From the IMG/VR virus record IMGVR_UViG_3300044816_000064, positions 1-41,523 of that record: a stretch of 41,523 nt of DNA. One strand, given 5' to 3'. Source of the DNA: a virus. Position 1 is the first letter of the stretch, and each line of letters begins with the position of its first letter. The position numbers and the translations under genes are program-made. The notes under the pieces were generated by a model. That model saw only the letters and a list, made by a program, of their open reading frames with translations. It was not told the DNA's origin and searched no databases. Shown in pieces: positions 1-5,810 of the stretch.

Positions 1-127
1 CGTGTAGTCCACGAAGCAATCGAGCAGCGTGTACTTGCCATCGATGCGCGGGGGGGCGTAATCGACGCCCGGCACTAGCCAGCGTAGCTTTCCGCCGCGA
101 CCGTCGAAAAGACCAACGGCGTAGCTC
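1..127. repeat. Terminal direct repeat, left copy
   Basis: Bases 1-127 are identical to bases 41397-41523. The repeat sits inside the recombinase gene and ends in the middle of its first codons, so it is not a natural boundary. It is best read as the overlap left when a circular or circularly permuted molecule was assembled. A genuine short terminal repeat of a linear phage is less likely, because such ends rarely fall inside a gene. Confidence 0.93.
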
Positions 128-129
128 AT
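1..129 (-). CDS. Second tyrosine recombinase, N-terminal part (continues at right end of window)
   Basis: The first 43 codons of a tyrosine recombinase whose remainder lies at 40553-41523; the two parts join through the 127-bp overlap. The ATG at 127-129 overlaps the TGA of the preceding small gene (ATGA), which suggests translational coupling. The N-terminus (MSYAVGLFDGRGGKLRWL) has the short beta-rich look of an arm-binding domain. Its place directly behind ERF and NinB genes makes it part of a recombination operon rather than the usual int-attP pair. The 3' part is frameshifted (see that entry), so activity is uncertain. Confidence 0.8.
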   Translation of the reverse strand, partial: MSYAVGLFDGRGGKLRWLVPGVDYAPPRIDGKYTLLDCFVDYT

Positions 130-287
130 GCGGCGTCCTTGCGCGGATCCGGCTCACGACCGTCAAGGACGCGGATGATGCGAAGGTGGGTCTCCCACGC
201 TTCGAGGGACTGGCGCATCTCCGGCGTGGGATCGCCCCACCCGATGGCGGCGGCGATCTCGTTGTAGTTTTTCTCGCGCTCGGTCAC
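126..287 (-). CDS. Small conserved-looking phage protein, 53 aa
   Basis: No family recognised. It is a short, soluble, mostly helical and charged protein with no cysteine motif and no membrane segment. The GTG start at 285-287 overlaps the ERF stop codon (GTGA), and its own stop overlaps the recombinase ATG. It is therefore embedded in a chain of coupled genes and almost certainly translated. Position between a single-strand annealing protein and a recombinase suggests an accessory role in recombination, but that is inference only. Confidence 0.65.
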   Translation of the reverse strand: MTEREKNYNEIAAAIGWGDPTPEMRQSLEAWETHLRIIRVLDGREPDPRKDAA

Positions 288-982
288 TTCGCTGGCTCCA
301 AGTTGCGTGACTGGTTGCCAGCCTTCTTGATGGCGGTGCGCTGCTTGGAAGTGAGGAGGCTCCAGACGGCGGGTTTCTCGACGTCGTCGAGATTCTTCGA
401 CTCGAGATAGCCGTAGGCTTCCGTGTCGCGGCCTTCCTCGAGCAGCGCGACGCAGTTGGCGGCGATGCCTTTCACGTACTCCTTCATCTTCGGATCGAGG
501 TTCTGGAAAGCCTCCTGCATGAACTCGGCGGCGGACCCACTGGGAGCGGTCGTTTTCTTGCGGTTCAATTCGCGCTCGGCGGTCTGCCCATCGTCGTCCT
601 CCTCGGCGGTGATCCCGAGCGCGGAGGTCGCGGCGTAGCGCTTGCGGAACGAGAGCTCGGAGCCGAACGCCCGAGGGGACGGGTAGGAGCGGGGCATTTC
701 CTCGGAGTACGTGATCCACTCTCCCGACGAGTGGAACAGTGACGTCTCAAGACAGAAGCCGTTCATGCCTTGACTGAGAATCAGGCCGTTCTCATTGAGG
801 GCGGGCGTGATCTTGTGAATAACTTCCTCGAACGGCGCGTACTTGAACGAGTACTCGAACTGAGCGCCGCCCTTGCCCTCTCCCTTGAGCTTGGCTTCCT
901 TCGTCTTCACGATCGGCTCGATGACCTTCCGGGCCGCGAGGATGGCGGGGATGATGTTCGCGATGCTTTCGCTCTTGTTCAC
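284..982 (-). CDS. erf: ERF-family single-strand DNA annealing protein
   Basis: 232 aa with a GTG start that overlaps the upstream stop codon. The N-terminal two thirds match the ERF superfamily pattern: an early helix (SIANIIPAILAAR), then FKYAPFEEVIHKITPALNENGL, a beta segment ending in SSGEWI, and the typical turn FGSELSFRKRYAATSALGI followed by an acidic EEDDDG stretch. ERF proteins (P22 Erf is the type member) form rings that anneal complementary single strands and help circularise or recombine phage DNA. The C-terminal third is variable and basic. NinB lies upstream and a tyrosine recombinase downstream, so this is the core of the phage recombination module. Transcribed leftward from the deduced PL promoter. 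Confidence 0.9.
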   Translation of the reverse strand: MNKSESIANIIPAILAARKVIEPIVKTKEAKLKGEGKGGAQFEYSFKYAPFEEVIHKITPALNENGLILSQGMNGFCLETSLFHSSGEWITYSEEMPRSYPSPRAFGSELSFRKRYAATSALGITAEEDDDGQTAERELNRKKTTAPSGSAAEFMQEAFQNLDPKMKEYVKGIAANCVALLEEGRDTEAYGYLESKNLDDVEKPAVWSLLTSKQRTAIKKAGNQSRNLEPAK

Positions 983-1158
983 GCGTGCTCCTTCGCCCGC
1001 ATCCGGGCTTCGTCGATTCGGTTGGCCATGTTTTCGCGCATCCGCTCGTAAGCGCCGTCCGCCGTGGCCTCGTAGGCGACGCTCTCGTCAGCCCCGGGGT
1101 GCTGCTCCATGAACTCGGCGATCAACTGCTCGTGCGCCTGAATGAAGAGTTCTTTCAC
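979..1158 (-). CDS. Small helical acidic protein, 59 aa
   Basis: No family recognised. Predominantly helical and rich in Glu, Ala and Arg, with no cysteines and no membrane segment. It begins with a GTG overlapping the stop of the YbcO-like gene, and its TGA overlaps the ERF GTG start. It is thus one link in a continuous chain of four-base overlaps. A helper or chaperone of ERF is conceivable from position alone. Confidence 0.6.
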   Translation of the reverse strand: MKELFIQAHEQLIAEFMEQHPGADESVAYEATADGAYERMRENMANRIDEARMRAKEHA

Positions 1159-1469
1159 GTTTTCACCTTGAGGAGTTCTTTAGCCCACAAGTAATAAGTC
1201 GTCCTGTCTCGCGCTACTTCGAATGTCCAAATCTTTTCTTCATGAGGGATGTTCGGGACTCGGTTGTCGTACCAGTCGTGGCATCCAGAGCAGCCGAAAG
1301 CTCCGAACGGGTCATGCGACTTGAGGCCGTAGCCCTTCCCATGACGACCTTGATTCGAGTGACACCAAACCGTCGTCTCCCAATTGCCATTGCAGTACCC
1401 CGGTACGTTGAACATGCAGGGCTTGCCCTTCGCTAACCGCGTGAGCGCTGGTATCTCCAGGCGCGGCAT
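1155..1469 (-). CDS. YbcO-like / DUF1364 nuclease-like protein
   Basis: 104 aa. The sequence has the DUF1364 (YbcO) signature: CMFNVPGYCNGNWETTVWCH, then GKGYGLKSHD and a CSGCHDWYD pair. The cysteines and histidines would bind zinc in an HNH-like fold. Members occur in lambdoid nin-type regions and are thought to be structure-specific nucleases. The start at 1467-1469 is chosen because homology begins with MPRLEIPALT and it lies seven bases after the ninB stop; a longer upstream extension has no resemblance to the family. It sits between NinB and ERF, which fits a recombination or branch-processing role. Confidence 0.8.
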   Translation of the reverse strand: MPRLEIPALTRLAKGKPCMFNVPGYCNGNWETTVWCHSNQGRHGKGYGLKSHDPFGAFGCSGCHDWYDNRVPNIPHEEKIWTFEVARDRTTYYLWAKELLKVKT

Positions 1470-1476
1470 CCGGAAG

Positions 1477-1839
1477 CTAGACGACAATCCCCAATTCCTC
1501 GGCCGCGAACTGCGCGACGCGCTCGACGTACTGGCTGAACTCTCGGGTATCAAGCTCACGCGAACTCCCCGGTACTTCGATTTCGGCTTTCCCCACCTTC
1601 ACGACCTTGGGCGCGAGGAACTTCCTCTTCATCGCCTCGTGGAGCTCGGAGGGCGTGTAGCCGGTGCCGTCCGACATTTCCGTGTAAATCGCCCAAAGCA
1701 ACTTGTTCTGTTCTGCGGTGCGGCGGCTGCGGTGTTCGGTGACGGCAATTCGCCAGCGTGTATCCGGGGGGAGGGCGCGGATGATGTCGGCGGCGCGTTG
1801 CAATTGTTCGGCACCGTAAGAAACAAGCTCCCGCATCAT
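1477..1839 (-). CDS. ninB: NinB-family recombination mediator
   Basis: 120 aa, starting at the ATGATG at 1834-1839. The centre carries the NinB/Orf pattern RRTAEQNKLLWAIYTEMS followed by YTPSELHEAMKRKFL, and later SRELDTREFSQYVERVAQFAAEELG. In lambda this protein (Orf/NinB) binds SSB and single-stranded DNA and replaces RecFOR in Red recombination. Here it would help load the ERF annealing protein encoded downstream. Its start overlaps the stop of a small membrane protein, so expression is coupled to the same PL transcript. Confidence 0.88.
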   Translation of the reverse strand: MMRELVSYGAEQLQRAADIIRALPPDTRWRIAVTEHRSRRTAEQNKLLWAIYTEMSDGTGYTPSELHEAMKRKFLAPKVVKVGKAEIEVPGSSRELDTREFSQYVERVAQFAAEELGIVV

Positions 1840-2027
1840 TCGGTCTTGGCCCTCACCCGTTCCATGCGCTTCCGCACCTTGCAAATCTCGTTACGCTCCG
1901 CACATGACACGATCAGTCCGGCGGGCCTCACTTCCGCTCGCTTCGGGAGTGGCGGTGCGGCTAGTTGCGTGGGAATCAGAAGGACCCAGATCGCAACCGC
2001 AACGAGCGAGGCGACGGCGAGTTGCAT
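1836..2027 (-). CDS. Small membrane-anchored protein, 63 aa
   Basis: The N-terminus is a single hydrophobic helix (MQLAVASLVAVAIWVLLIPT) followed by a short proline patch and a basic, cysteine-containing tail (IVSCAERNEICKVRKRMERV). It could be a one-pass membrane protein or a signal-anchor protein; there is no clear lipobox. The ATG overlaps the upstream stop as TAATG and the stop overlaps the ninB start, so it is part of the coupled operon. No function recognised. Confidence 0.6.
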   Translation of the reverse strand: MQLAVASLVAVAIWVLLIPTQLAAPPLPKRAEVRPAGLIVSCAERNEICKVRKRMERVRAKTE

Positions 2028-2140
2028 TACCACAGCCAACGCCAGAGGCGGACATACCAAGGGGGCCGCATGAGCCACTTCCGGCGCGTGACCTCGTTGT
2101 AGTCGCGCAACTCCCTCAACGCCTCGGGGCTCGGCCGCAT
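2027..2140 (-). CDS. Tiny basic Trp-rich protein, 37 aa
   Basis: Begins ATG at 2138-2140, overlapping the TGA of the gene before it, and ends in TAATG with the next gene. The protein is basic and ends in a tryptophan-rich run (WYVRLWRWLW). No family is recognised. Support is the tight overlap on both sides plus a good codon pattern; at this length a chance reading frame cannot be fully excluded. Confidence 0.5.
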   Translation of the reverse strand: MRPSPEALRELRDYNEVTRRKWLMRPPWYVRLWRWLW

Positions 2141-2313
2141 CAAACCCTCCCCTCGCCGCGAAGTTCTTGCCGGGCTCTCTCCGCCCTGTAGAGGCGTCGC
2201 AACTCCTCCTCGAACTGGCGTCGCGACTCGCGGGCTTGTCGAAGGCGCTCGGCCAACGGAAGTTGCTCGTCAAGGAACTGGTTCAGCGCGAGCCACGCAG
2301 CGTTCAGCGCCAT
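2140..2313 (-). CDS. Small coiled-coil-like protein, 57 aa
   Basis: Strongly charged helix rich in Arg, Glu, Gln and Leu (for example FEEELRRLYRAERARQEL), likely one long amphipathic or coiled-coil helix. The ATG at 2311-2313 overlaps the last ten bases of the preceding gene, and the TGA overlaps the next ATG. No family recognised. Second gene of the deduced PL operon. Confidence 0.55.
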   Translation of the reverse strand: MALNAAWLALNQFLDEQLPLAERLRQARESRRQFEEELRRLYRAERARQELRGEGRV

Positions 2314-2525
2314 CCGCAGCCCTCCAGGGAGCGCAGCGCGAGGATTTCCTTGGCACGTGCGTCGCTGTAGCTCTCGATGATGGAGAGGACCATCGGGTCC
2401 TTGATGTAGACCTTGATGACCTCGCGGTACTGCGCGGAAGCCTCACGCGCGTTGGCGTAGGTCGCCTCCATCTGCCGACGAAGGCGCTCCTCGGTCTCGG
2501 GGGGAAGAATCGTTGTCGTGTCCAT
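2304..2525 (-). CDS. First gene of leftward operon, 73-aa helical protein
   Basis: 73 aa, mostly helical (ETEERLRRQMEATYANARE and following), no recognised domain. The ATG at 2523-2525 lies eight bases past the deduced -10 box of PL and has no Shine-Dalgarno sequence, so the message would start almost at the start codon (leaderless or nearly so). A longer frame reaching to 2570 would need a start inside the operator and is less likely. Being the first product of the leftward early operon, it holds the position lambda N has, but nothing in its sequence shows an RNA-binding Arg-rich motif. Confidence 0.65.
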   Translation of the reverse strand: MDTTTILPPETEERLRRQMEATYANAREASAQYREVIKVYIKDPMVLSIIESYSDARAKEILALRSLEGCGWR

Positions 2526-2561
2526 AAGCGCCCATTGTCCACAGTCCGTGGACGAATGCAA
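2526..2561 (-). promoter_or_regulatory. Deduced PL promoter
   Basis: On the minus strand TTGCAT (2556-2561) and GACAAT (2534-2539) are spaced 16 bases apart, and the first codon begins eight bases after the -10. The -10 lies inside TGTGGACAATGGGC, a 14-base string also present at the deduced PR. GTCCAC and GTGGAC copies overlap the spacer and the -10, which would allow shut-off by the repressor. Deduced by eye, not measured. Confidence 0.55.
2535..2555. promoter_or_regulatory. Deduced left operator
   Basis: An interrupted palindrome, GTCCAC (2537-2542), five bases, GTGGAC (2548-2553), sits between the -35 and -10 of PL. A further single GTGGAC lies at 2592-2597. The same hexamer recurs in the right operator region, so it is probably the half-site of the phage repressor and/or Cro. 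Confidence 0.55.
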
Positions 2562-2608
2562 TAGGCGCACGCAAATAAAAAGCCACGACCCGTGGACACA
2601 CAGGACAA

Positions 2609-2631
2609 CAAAAAACCCCTGAACGGGGCTT
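2609..2631 (-). terminator. Terminator after repressor-lipoprotein transcript
   Basis: Read on the minus strand, CCCC-GTTCA-GGGG is followed at once by six T. It lies about 45 bases beyond the lipoprotein stop and just upstream of PL. It would end the lysogenic transcript before the leftward early operon. The GC stem is short (four pairs), so termination may be partial. Confidence 0.6.
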
Positions 2632-2674
2632 TGGGGATAAGTCGGTCGATCCTACCCGAGCAGGTAGGGCTTGT

Positions 2675-2908
2675 TCACTTGCAAGCGATGACTAACGTCC
2701 TCCGGACGATGGCCCCGGCCGTATCCCCGGCCCGGTCCATGACGTCGTACCCGCTCGAGCCGCAGAGTTCGCTCGCCTTCTCATAGCACTGGCCCCAGCT
2801 TTGGGCTGTACCGGAGCACTCGATGGCGTGTCCAGGCTTCCCCGAAGGGGTGTAGATCGGGCTCGCGGTGACGCATCCCGTCACTAATAGACCGAGAAGA
2901 GCCCTCAT
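2675..2908 (-). CDS. Small lipoprotein co-transcribed with the repressor
   Basis: 77 aa. The N-terminus is a minimal lipoprotein signal (MRALLGLLVTGC) with a lipobox cysteine at residue 12, so the mature protein should be a lipid-anchored periplasmic or outer-membrane protein. The rest has three further cysteines in a compact pattern (ECSGTAQSWGQCYEKASELC) and a last one near the end, suggesting two disulphides. Its ATG overlaps the repressor stop (ATGA), and a terminator follows, so it should be made whenever the repressor is made. That is the expected place for a lysogenic conversion or superinfection-exclusion gene. No specific function is known to me. Confidence 0.75.
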   Translation of the reverse strand: MRALLGLLVTGCVTASPIYTPSGKPGHAIECSGTAQSWGQCYEKASELCGSSGYDVMDRAGDTAGAIVRRTLVIACK

Positions 2909-3318
2909 GATGTCTTGGCGCGACGCCGCATGGCCTTAAGGGTTTGCCTTGGGGGGCGGGTGACGCTCATGTCCGGTGCCGGATCACGGAACTGTAGGGC
3001 TTCCGTCTCGATCGTCCGGAAGTGCGCCATACGCTTGTTCTCCGGCAGAGCTCGCCAATTTCGGATGAGCTTTTCTTCCTGCTGGGAGATCGGTAGCTGA
3101 GTGTCGTCCACAGCCATAATGTAGGCGGGTCGCGAGCTCAAGGCGTGAGCCAAGATAACAGCTTCCGACGGTCCGACCATCCTTAGGCCGGATTCGTAGT
3201 TTTGGATGCGGGTGCGGCTCAGTACCTCTTTCGTGCGAAGCGAAAGGTCCTTCAACGACCACCCCTTTCCCTCTCGCAACTCCCTGATGCGCCGACCGCT
3301 TTCTTTGTTGTAGTCCAC
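2905..3318 (-). CDS. XRE-type phage repressor (CI-like)
   Basis: 137 aa from the GTG at 3316-3318. Residues about 8-65 form a Xre-type helix-turn-helix: RIRELREGKGWSLKDLSLRT, then SRTRIQNYESGLRMVGPSEA. The C-terminal half is helical (QQEEKLIRNWRALPENKRMA) and has no LexA-type Ser/Lys peptidase, so self-cleavage by RecA is not expected; induction would need another route. The GTG lies seven bases after a TACCAT -10 and lacks a ribosome binding site, like leaderless lambda cI. Faces a Cro-like gene across a region full of GTGGAC motifs. A longer upstream frame would overlap the operators and is unlikely. Confidence 0.82.
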   Translation of the reverse strand: MDYNKESGRRIRELREGKGWSLKDLSLRTKEVLSRTRIQNYESGLRMVGPSEAVILAHALSSRPAYIMAVDDTQLPISQQEEKLIRNWRALPENKRMAHFRTIETEALQFRDPAPDMSVTRPPRQTLKAMRRRAKTS

Positions 3319-3355
3319 TGGGCGAATGGTAAGCCATTGATTCTTCGTGGAGTCC
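3319..3355 (-). promoter_or_regulatory. Deduced repressor promoter (PRM-like)
   Basis: On the minus strand TACCAT (3326-3331) lies seven bases before the GTG start of the repressor. No good -35 is present at the right distance; instead the palindromic operator at 3346-3358 occupies that place. This resembles a promoter that depends on activation by its own bound repressor. It is an inference from position. Confidence 0.42.
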
Positions 3356-3413
3356 ACGATTAGTGGACTGACACGATTTCGCAATACTTGCGCGCCCACC
3401 ACGAAATGTGGAC
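3346..3413. promoter_or_regulatory. Right operator region with repeated GTGGAC motifs
   Basis: Three motif copies are visible: a perfect 13-bp palindrome CGTGGAGTCCACG (3346-3358), AGTGGACT (3362-3369) and TGTGGAC (3407-3413), the last overlapping the PR -10. A fourth, GTCCAC at 3313-3318, overlaps the repressor start codon. The array fits a multi-site repressor/Cro switch between two divergent genes. Confidence 0.6.
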
Positions 3414-3421
3414 AATGGGCA
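3388..3421 (+). promoter_or_regulatory. Deduced PR promoter
   Basis: TTGCGC (3388-3393), a 17-base spacer and GACAAT (3411-3416). The Cro-like ATG begins only five bases after the -10, so transcription would start at the A of the start codon. No Shine-Dalgarno sequence precedes that ATG, which supports a leaderless message. The -10 overlaps an operator half-site. Confidence 0.55.
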
Positions 3422-3613
3422 ATGGCTCGGAAATCTCTCTCTACGTTCATTCGCAAGCTGGGGGTCTCCCGCTCCGCTCAACTCTTCGACGAGAAAGAGC
3501 GAACGGTGAAGTCCTGGTTGCACGGCGAACGTCGCCCACGTCCGCATAAGGTCAAGAAGATCCTGCGGAAGTCCAAGGGCAGCGTCAGCGTCGAAGGCAT
3601 CTATCTCCAATGA
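3422..3613 (+). CDS. Cro-like DNA-binding protein, 63 aa
   Basis: A short basic protein with a helix-turn-helix in its centre: FIRKLGVSRSAQLFDEKERTVKSWLHGERRP by position, where the VKSWLHGER part is typical of the recognition helix and wing of small phage HTH regulators. First gene of the rightward operon, divergent from the repressor, followed by a strong terminator. Position and size fit a Cro-type regulator, though it could also be a YdaS-like or Xre antirepressor. The ATG at 3422 is chosen over upstream in-frame starts because those would read through the operators. Confidence 0.72.
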   Translation: MARKSLSTFIRKLGVSRSAQLFDEKERTVKSWLHGERRPRPHKVKKILRKSKGSVSVEGIYLQ

Positions 3614-3665
3614 ACCGCGCTGCTGCCCGCCAAGAGTCGGGAACGATCCAGCAGAGTGCGCCTTG

Positions 3666-3693
3666 GGGGGGCAGAACACCGCCCCCTCTTTTT
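3666..3693 (+). terminator. Terminator after Cro-like gene (tR1-like)
   Basis: GGGGGC (3667-3672), an eight-base loop, GCCCCC (3681-3686), then TCTTTTT. The stem is GC-only and followed by a T tract. It lies between the Cro-like gene and the rest of the rightward operon, the position of lambda tR1, so some form of antitermination or read-through is needed for the genes beyond. Confidence 0.8.
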
Positions 3694-3716
3694 CTCACGA
3701 AAAAAATTTGGCCACA

Positions 3717-3760
3717 GGCGAGACTGAAATCGCCTGAAATTCTCATTCAGGGAGATTCAG
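3717..3760. other. Small hairpin and ATTCAGG direct repeat before the CII-like gene
   Basis: GGCGA (3717-3721) pairs with TCGCC (3730-3734) around an eight-base loop, followed by two ATTCAG copies (3745-3750 and 3755-3760) just before the GTG start; GGGAG between them can serve as ribosome binding site. Coming straight after a terminator, a hairpin of this kind could belong to an antitermination site or a regulator binding site. Function unproven. Confidence 0.35.
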
Positions 3761-4120
3761 GTGCGCCAATTCGAGCTTGACTTCGAAGGTGGCCTGATCG
3801 ACCGATTCCCGGAGTGGGATCAGTGCGTCCGCAACGCGGTATCCGGGTGCGGACGCCAGTTGAAGGCGGTCGCGGCCGACGTGGACATGAGCTCGTCGGA
3901 ACTGTCCCGCAAGCTTGCGCCGAAGCAGCCAGGATCGGAAGAGCCGCACTTCCCATTCGAGAAGATTCCCGACCTGATCGCCGCGACGAACCTTGAGCCC
4001 ATTTACTGGCTCATCGAGAAGTTCTGCGACGGCCCGGACGTGAAGCGCCGCCGCGCCATCCAACAGCTTGCGGAGCTCGTCCCGAAGATCCAGACGCTCA
4101 TCAAGGAGTCCTCCGCGTGA
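3761..4120 (+). CDS. CII-family phage regulatory protein
   Basis: 119 aa with a GTG start preceded by GGGAG. The middle shows the pattern of the phage CII-type regulators: AAADVDMSSSELSRKLAPK (helix-turn-helix) followed by FPFEKIPDLIAATNLEPIYWLIEKF. These proteins bind DNA as tetramers and usually activate repressor or integrase promoters. Third position after the repressor and Cro-like genes, just past a terminator, is exactly where lambda cII lies. Which promoters it acts on cannot be told from the sequence. Confidence 0.75.
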   Translation: MRQFELDFEGGLIDRFPEWDQCVRNAVSGCGRQLKAVAADVDMSSSELSRKLAPKQPGSEEPHFPFEKIPDLIAATNLEPIYWLIEKFCDGPDVKRRRAIQQLAELVPKIQTLIKESSA

Positions 4121-4470
4121 ACAAGAAGACGGGGGAGTTCTCGGCGGCGGACCTCAAGAAGCCCATCGGGCGCAAAGAGCCGGGGCGCTCGCCGAATGGC
4201 GAGGGCTCTCTACAAGACACTTCGCCAGTCAAAGGGCGATTCGTTTGCGGTACATGCGGCCATGAGCACTCCGAATCCGAATTGGCAGATAACAACGGCC
4301 CCGGCATCAACAAGAAATGCAAGGCATGCTGCGCGCGTCTTGCATCCATTGCGGATGGCAGTTTTCGGGATTCCACAGGACGCACGCACGAAGCCCACAA
4401 GCGCAATAAGCAACGGGCGGCGTTTAGCCGCTACCAGTCCGGGCGTCTTCCGAAATGGATGTTCTCGTGA
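4117..4470 (+). CDS. Zinc-ribbon-like small protein, 117 aa
   Basis: GTG start overlapping the CII-like stop (GTGA). A CGTCGHEHSE motif and a later KKCKACCARL motif give two Cys pairs about 33 residues apart, a likely single zinc site. The N-terminus is basic and disordered and the C-terminus (SRYQSGRLPKW) is also basic, so nucleic-acid binding is plausible. No named family recognised. Part of the early replication operon. Confidence 0.65.
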   Translation: MNKKTGEFSAADLKKPIGRKEPGRSPNGEGSLQDTSPVKGRFVCGTCGHEHSESELADNNGPGINKKCKACCARLASIADGSFRDSTGRTHEAHKRNKQRAAFSRYQSGRLPKWMFS

Positions 4471-4832
4471 GCGAACAACTCCCGATCGACTTCGTTTCAG
4501 CTCCCGCCTACCGCCAGGTCGCACGCCGCGAGTTCGTCCTTCGTCGCGTCGCCGAGAACGCCAACCGCTTCCGCGAGGGCTTCCCGGGCTGGCTCGAGAA
4601 GCACATGACCCTGTGGGAGCACTACGAGCGCGAGGCCAACACGGTTTGGGGTGAGGGCTTTCGACATTACGCGTCCCGGACCATCTGGGAGCTCATGCGT
4701 CACCACACGCGGCACCGTGAGCAGGCGAGCGAGTACAAGCTGAACAACAACTGGGCTCCGTGCCTCGCGCGTTTGTACCTCCTACTCTATCCAGAGCGCG
4801 ATGGATTCTTCGAAACGCGGGAGGCCGCGTGA
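4467..4832 (+). CDS. Phage protein of a conserved unnamed family, 121 aa
   Basis: Starts with the GTG overlapping the preceding TGA. The pattern FEREAN-V-like (YEREANTVWGEGFRHYASRT), then IWELMRHHTRHRE and YKLNNNWAPCLARLYLLLYP, belongs to a set of small phage proteins commonly found near replication genes. No function is established to my knowledge. Conserved Trp and His residues and mostly helical content suggest a folded cytosolic protein. Stop overlaps the start of the next gene. Confidence 0.7.
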   Translation: MSEQLPIDFVSAPAYRQVARREFVLRRVAENANRFREGFPGWLEKHMTLWEHYEREANTVWGEGFRHYASRTIWELMRHHTRHREQASEYKLNNNWAPCLARLYLLLYPERDGFFETREAA

Positions 4833-5005
4833 GCCGCGCTCCGAACCCACGAGGGTGCCCGCACAGCGGCTTTGTCCCTGCCCAAGACGGCGGTTGGGCC
4901 GAGTACAGCCGCCGCAAGTACGCCTGGATCAAGGCCCACCCCGACGCCTCGTCCCGCGAGATCGACAAAGCGGCCAAGAAGATCGCGAAAGACCTGAACC
5001 TGTAA
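4829..5005 (+). CDS. Small basic protein, 58 aa
   Basis: GTG start overlapping the previous stop. A proline and glycine-rich N-terminus is followed by a helical basic half (YAWIKAHPDASSREIDKAAK) that looks like a small DNA-binding or winged-helix fragment. No family recognised. Immediately precedes the replication initiator. Confidence 0.55.
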   Translation: MSRAPNPRGCPHSGFVPAQDGGWAEYSRRKYAWIKAHPDASSREIDKAAKKIAKDLNL

Positions 5006-5018
5006 GGGGAGAGTAATT

Positions 5019-5810
5019 GTGGCGGGCGACTGGATCAAGATGCGGACGGGCCTTCGTGACGACCCAGCCACGTTCCGACTCGCCCTCATGTTGAAGCTCG
5101 ATCGATTCGCCATTGTTGGGAGACTGCATACGCTTTGGAGTTGGTTTGATGGCAACCATGTAGACGGTCGTGTAGACGGTGCTGTACCGATGGTGTGTGA
5201 CGAGGTGACTTCAACCGCAGGGTTTGGGGATGCTCTGCTGGTCGTCGAATGGCTGGGCCACGACGATAAAGGCATCTTCATCCCCAACTTCGAACGGCAT
5301 AACGGAGAGCCCGCAAAGAAAAGAGCGCTTGCAAATCAAAGGCAAGCGACCTGGAGACAGCGTAACGCTGATGTAGACGCCCTACAGCCTACAAATGCGT
5401 TACCAGAGAAGAGCAGAGAAGAGGTAGTAAAAGAAGCCGCGCCTACCAACGGCGCGTCCCCTTCGGGGCCTGTCTTCGGGGAGGGTCTATCCCTCCTCAC
5501 CAGCGCGGGCGTTGCGGAACTCCAAGCGCGGCAATTTCTCGGGATGCTCATGTCGTCATGGGAGGAGCGCGACATTCTCGACGCGCTCCTAGCCTCTGTC
5601 GGCAAGGTGGATCCTCGCGCCTACGCGAAGAAAATCCTTCAAGGAAAGCCCAAGAAGGTGAAGCCGCCGCCCGGGACAGAGAAGATTCTGGCCGAGCTTC
5701 GTCGCCAGCATGGAGATGCGGTCACGCTGGCGCGTGACGCGAGGTCCTTCTGGCATCCATCCCTGCAAATGCGTTGGTCCTTGAAGGGCGAAAGGCTCGC
5801 ATCGGTATGA
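5019..5810 (+). CDS. Phage replication initiator / helicase-loader-like protein
   Basis: 263 aa, GTG start with an AGGGGAGAG ribosome binding site. The N-terminal 110 residues (GDWIKMRTGLRDDPATFRL and FDGNHVDGRVDGAVP) match the N-terminal domain of phage replisome organisers and DnaT-like proteins, which bind the origin. A variable linker follows, then a C-terminal helical part (KVDPRAYAKKILQ) that in this type of protein contacts the helicase. It overlaps the start of the helicase gene, so the pair functions like lambda O and P or DnaT with a helicase. The origin is probably inside or near this gene, but I see no clear iterons. Confidence 0.75.
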   Translation: MAGDWIKMRTGLRDDPATFRLALMLKLDRFAIVGRLHTLWSWFDGNHVDGRVDGAVPMVCDEVTSTAGFGDALLVVEWLGHDDKGIFIPNFERHNGEPAKKRALANQRQATWRQRNADVDALQPTNALPEKSREEVVKEAAPTNGASPSGPVFGEGLSLLTSAGVAELQARQFLGMLMSSWEERDILDALLASVGKVDPRAYAKKILQGKPKKVKPPPGTEKILAELRRQHGDAVTLARDARSFWHPSLQMRWSLKGERLASV

